From contig DDLV01000121.1 of the NCBI GenBank assembly GCA_002340325.1, positions 1 to 64,000 of the forward strand: 64,000 nucleotides of DNA. The letters run 5' to 3'. Source of the DNA: Glaciecola sp. UBA2563. Lineage in GTDB: Bacteria > Pseudomonadota > Gammaproteobacteria > Enterobacterales > Alteromonadaceae. The first letter of the stretch is position 1, and each line of letters begins with the position of its first letter. Positions 62,900 to 64,000 of the stretch are shown here, in pieces. The notes below the pieces were generated by a model, which ran no database searches, was not told the DNA's origin, and saw nothing but the letters and a program-made list of their open reading frames with translations. A program made the position numbers and the translations under genes.

Positions 62900-64000
62900 T
62901 TACTGTTGTAGATTTGAATTGAATCGCCATTGTCCTTCTTCTCTGTAGTAATAAACAGATGGCCAATAGAAATTCTCTTCTCTCACTTGGTATTCTGCAA
63001 GCTGAAAGTTTTTATCAAGCCTCACCGTTAGCAATTTAGTAAATTCTCCACCAGCCTTGCTAAATAGAAGATCTTTTAGTTCTGAAGCCGTATCGACTGG
63101 TAGATCATCTACAGAAAGAATACAAACGGGATCAGAACCCAAGGCACTATATAAAGGAGCGCCAAAATATCTGAATCCAATTCTCAAGCAAGAAGTTCTA
63201 GTCCCATCTGGTGTATTGATTAAAATGGGCATTTCATGAATGATTGCTCCCCCCCAAACCATTACCTCTGAAATGTTGAGGAAGTTGGAGTTTTTAGGCC
63301 TAAGTGTTATTTCATTAATGCCACCGTTCCTAAGCACAGTCAGTTTGTGCTGCTCTTTAGTCAGCGCAAGGTACAGGTCATTGAGTCTTGTTAAACGTTT
63401 ATCATCAAGCTTTAAAATTACGTCTCCAGAGCGCAACCCGCTGTTCTCGAGTTCAGCGCCTTGTGTGACAAAAATCTTCCTTTCTATTTCATCTATAAAC
63501 GGAGCACTAAGCCCCAGTTCTACTGCTTCGGCGAAACTCACATAACTCAACTGGTCTTTTAACTCAAAAAGACCAGTATCTCCATTGGTTACTCGGCGTA
63601 TAAAATCCATTATAAATTCAGCCGGAATAATCATGTCGAACGGGAATTTTTCAGAATAGCCCGGTGCTACGCCTAAAAGTGTATTGTCTTTGTTTACATA
63701 AAATGAAAAGTCACTAGGCAGGAAAGTAACATCAAAACTGTCAAAATTTGTTGTAGTATCAACTAGAAGAGGCCAGCCGATTGCTATTTCAGACTCGAAG
63801 TCAATGTGTGTACTTCTGCCATGCAAAACACCATCAGTGTAATTACCGTTAATGGTTTTATCGAGGCGGGGTAAAATGTCATCTTCAAAGGCGATATCTT
63901 TCATTTCAGCTTTTAACAATACTAAATTTAAGTATGGGTGAATTGCCAAGACGTCAGCAGAAACAGTTGCGCCATTATCGAAATAAACGTTAACTTGAGA
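62900..64000 (-). CDS. HtrA/trypsin-like PDZ protein, catalytic residues apparently lost, 5' partial
   Basis: The frame is open to the window edge and the true start lies outside. The visible 366 residues begin in a trypsin-fold segment (VYFDNGATVSADVLAIHPYL, then NLVLLKAE) followed by one recognisable PDZ region (AELENSGLRSGDVILKLDDK, about 210 residues in) and a second, more divergent C-terminal domain. Where HtrA proteases have the catalytic Asp (DPxxDLAVLK) this has HPYLNLVLLK, and where GNSGGPL is expected it has IGWPLLVDT with no serine. It therefore looks like an inactive HtrA relative, perhaps a binding or scaffold protein in the periplasm. Confidence 0.7.
   Translation of the reverse strand, partial: SQVNVYFDNGATVSADVLAIHPYLNLVLLKAEMKDIAFEDDILPRLDKTINGNYTDGVLHGRSTHIDFESEIAIGWPLLVDTTTNFDSFDVTFLPSDFSFYVNKDNTLLGVAPGYSEKFPFDMIIPAEFIMDFIRRVTNGDTGLFELKDQLSYVSFAEAVELGLSAPFIDEIERKIFVTQGAELENSGLRSGDVILKLDDKRLTRLNDLYLALTKEQHKLTVLRNGGINEITLRPKNSNFLNISEVMVWGGAIIHEMPILINTPDGTRTSCLRIGFRYFGAPLYSALGSDPVCILSVDDLPVDTASELKDLLFSKAGGEFTKLLTVRLDKNFQLAEYQVREENFYWPSVYYYREEGQWRFNSNLQQ

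Overview
The window is one contiguous chromosomal segment of a Gram-negative gammaproteobacterium, moderately AT-rich and densely coded on both strands. It carries lipid A, Bam-complex, type IV pilus and sodium-type flagellar motor genes. The gene order resembles Alteromonadales and related marine gammaproteobacteria: pomAB next to xseB-ispA-dxs, ytjB/serB beside radA, and rpoE-rseABC-lepA-lepB-rnc-era. The left third matches the Pseudomonas-type order rpsT/murJ-ribF-ileS-lspA-fkpB-ispH-pilus. These assignments come from recalled gene order and protein motifs; no database search was possible.

Layout. 1-5.6 kb: a small membrane ORF, rpsT, murJ, ribF, lspA, fkpB, ispH. ileS, expected between ribF and lspA, is missing. 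A 40-codon ORF at its site looks like the decayed zinc-binding C-terminus of IleRS, and a 16-bp tandem repeat runs over the ribF stop. 5.7-14.2 kb: a NYN-domain protein, then pilV-pilW-pilX-pilY1 and two oppositely oriented FimT/GspH pseudopilins flanking a long imperfect inverted repeat. 14.4-22.4 kb: a SlyD-like FKBP, ygfZ, sdhE-ygfX, a MaoC protein, nadB and the sigma-E operon. 22.5-30.6 kb: lepA-lepB-rnc-era, pdxH, a TatD nuclease, ytjB/serB, a GNAT. 30.7-39 kb: a double-PilZ protein, radA, ettA, lpxD, glyA. 39-48 kb: nrdR-ribD-ribE-ribBA-ribH-nusB-thiL-pgpA, then dxs-ispA-xseB on the other strand. 48-50 kb: pomAB. 50-56.6 kb: a probable singlet-oxygen/photo-oxidative stress module (CFA synthase, DUF1365, FAD oxidoreductase, SDR, SnoaL-like protein; then a LON-domain protein, an ECF sigma factor and its ChrR anti-sigma). 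56.6-64 kb: bamD, rluD-pgeF-clpB, pssA and a partial, apparently inactive HtrA-like protein cut by the window end.

How the genes work together. Most are housekeeping. The themes are envelope biogenesis and its stress control (murJ, lspA, lpxD, bamD, pssA, rpoE-rse), isoprenoid precursors (ispH, dxs, ispA), riboflavin/FAD (ribF, ribD, ribE, ribBA, ribH), type IV pili and motor rotation. Best-supported regulatory sites are a near-consensus rpsT promoter, a sigma-E-like promoter before rpoE, a heat-shock-like promoter before clpB, and intrinsic terminators after rpsT, glyA and clpB.

I do not see a wholly new multi-gene system. The most unusual observations are the ileS fossil with its junctional repeat, the PilY1 with two beta-sandwich-like repeats inserted in its von Willebrand domain, the hairpin-like element between the pseudopilin genes, and the catalytically degenerate HtrA-like protein. 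No tRNA, rRNA, CRISPR array, transposase or prophage gene was recognised.
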